Below are positions 44,341 to 45,209 of a DNA stretch of 45,209 nucleotides, piece after piece. The position numbers were made by a program, and so were the translations under genes. The stretch spans positions 1-45,209 of the forward strand of contig NZ_DVEH01000064.1 of the NCBI RefSeq assembly GCF_015295825.1. Direction: 5' to 3'. The stretch's first letter is position 1. Each line of letters starts with the position of its first letter. Origin of the DNA: Thermosynechococcus sp. M98_K2018_005 (GTDB taxonomy: Bacteria; Cyanobacteriota; Cyanobacteriia; Thermosynechococcales; Thermosynechococcaceae). The notes below the pieces were generated by a model. It worked only from the letters and a program-made list of their open reading frames with translations. It did not search any database and was not told the origin of the DNA.

Positions 44341-45209
44341 TTAGCCGTTGATGCTGGGAGCAATCATGGCCACAGGAGCAGACTCAGCGCTTGCCAAGTC
44401 AAGGGGGAAGTTGTGAGCATTGCGCTCGTGCATCACTTCTATCCCCAAGTTGGCACGGTTGATGATGTCAGCCCAGGTGTTGATCACGTTGCCCTTGGCA
44501 TCAATGACCGAGTGGTTGAAGTTGAAACCGTTGAGGTTGAAGGCCATCGTGCTGATACCCAGGGCGGTGAACCAGATACCGACCACCGGCCAAGCGGCAA
44601 GGAAGAAGTGCAGCGCACGGCTGTTGTTGAAGCTGGCGTATTGGAAGATCAAGCGACCAAAGTAACCGTGGGCAGCCACGATGTTGTAGGTTTCTTCCTC
44701 TTGACCAAATTTGTAACCGTAGTTGGTGGATTCGGTTTCGGTGGTTTCACGGATCAGGCTGGAGGTCACCAGAGAGCCGTGCATGGCGGAGAACAGAGCG
44801 CCCCCAAAGACACCGGCCACACCCAATTGGTGGAAGGGGTGCATGAGGATGTTGTGCTCCGCTTGGAACACAATCATGAAGTTGAAGGTACCGGAGATAC
44901 CGAGGGGCATCCCGTCAGAGAAGCTGCCTTGACCAATGGGGTAGATCAAGAAGACCGCAAAGGCCGAGGCCAAGGGGGCAGAGTAGGCCACGCAAATCCA
45001 AGGACGCATACCAAGGCGGTAGCTGAGTTCCCACTGGCGACCCATGTAGCAGGAGGCACCCAACAGGAAGTGGAAGATGATCAGTTGGTAAGGGCCACCG
45101 TTGTAGAGCCACTCATCAAGGGAAGCAGCTTCCCAAATGGGGTAGAAGTGCAAGCCAATGGCATTGCTGGAGGGGACAACCGCACCCGTGATGATGTTGT
45201 TGCCATAGA
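44341..45209 (-). CDS. psbA: Photosystem II D1 protein PsbA (5' part off window)
   Basis: D1 binds the primary donor chlorophylls, TyrZ, QB and most ligands of the Mn4CaO5 cluster in the thylakoid. The window holds residues 73-360, from [18 protein letters not shown] to the end. Visible are Y161 (TyrZ), D170, E189, H190, H198, Y246, H252, S264, H272, H332, E333, H337, D342 and A344, the mature C-terminus; the last 16 residues are the CtpA-cleaved extension. Residue 130 is Gln, as in low-light D1 forms, and position 270 is Ala. By memory the 73-210 region matches T. elongatus PsbA1 closely. The first 72 codons and the promoter lie beyond 45209. A terminator follows at 44302. Confidence 0.98.
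   Translation of the reverse strand, partial: YGNNIITGAVVPSSNAIGLHFYPIWEAASLDEWLYNGGPYQLIIFHFLLGASCYMGRQWELSYRLGMRPWICVAYSAPLASAFAVFLIYPIGQGSFSDGMPLGISGTFNFMIVFQAEHNILMHPFHQLGVAGVFGGALFSAMHGSLVTSSLIRETTETESTNYGYKFGQEEETYNIVAAHGYFGRLIFQYASFNNSRALHFFLAAWPVVGIWFTALGISTMAFNLNGFNFNHSVIDAKGNVINTWADIINRANLGIEVMHERNAHNFPLDLASAESAPVAMIAPSING

Noticed and set aside
1-45209. CRISPR array, prophage, rRNA operon or biosynthetic gene cluster
   Set aside because: No spaced direct repeats, phage structural genes, rRNA sequences or NRPS/PKS-type genes were seen on either strand.

Overview
The window is cyanobacterial chromosome and most resembles a thermophilic Thermosynechococcus-type unicell. It carries psbA (photosystem II D1), psb32, ycf66, a chloroplast-type ATP synthase gamma gene and a tmRNA whose tag reads ANNIVPFARKAAAVA. 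The HIP1 octamer GCGATCGC is scattered through genes and gaps. From memory, the D1 fragment is very close to the D1 proteins of T. elongatus/vulcanus. Genus-level assignment is inference; cyanobacterial origin is certain.

Layout. 1-3.4 kb (minus strand): the 3' part of a family 2 glycosyltransferase/TPR gene, then murB and murC, which overlap by 4 bp. 3.8-8.5 kb (plus strand): ycf66, a 555-bp gap with three TTTTCCACA boxes, a DUF2811 gene, hemY-type protoporphyrinogen oxidase, an orphan HicB-like gene and class II aldolase (fba) with a clear terminator. 8.6-10.6 kb: tRNA-Arg(ACG), a 555-residue membrane protein and tRNA-Leu(CAA). 10.6-21.7 kb: tldD, a GDT1/TMEM165 cation transporter, an OGT/SPINDLY-like protein, a SpoIID-domain protein, a GT4 glycosyltransferase that appears to start at a CTG codon, atpC (gamma), a coiled-coil membrane protein, an APC permease, a GerMN protein and two small conserved genes. 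21.9-27.7 kb: an AMIN-amidase, ssrA, a HerA-like ATPase, psb32, DUF2949 and two mobile-element remnants (an IS200/IS605-type end and an IS630 transposase relic). 27.7-34.2 kb: M3 oligopeptidase, an M23 endopeptidase, PBP2, a small membrane protein and hisF. 34.2-45.2 kb (all minus strand): phosphoketolase, tatD, rpsT, larB, an EGY-like site-2 protease with a damaged zinc motif, htpG, hemW, a secreted unknown protein and the 3' part of psbA.

How the genes fit together. Peptidoglycan metabolism is strongly represented but scattered (murB, murC, SpoIID, AMIN-amidase, M23, PBP2). Photosynthesis and energy functions (psbA, psb32, atpC, hemY), carbon metabolism (fba, phosphoketolase) and protein quality control or rescue (htpG, ssrA, oligopeptidase, tldD) make up most of the rest. 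Packing is tight, with several convergent genes overlapping at their 3' ends.

I found no defence island, prophage, CRISPR array, secondary-metabolite cluster or clear new multi-gene system. The observations most worth checking are the CTG start, the DnaA-box cluster, the REVGH site-2 protease, the IS630 relic, a near-perfect 24-bp palindrome upstream of the amidase, and the mosaic D1 isoform.
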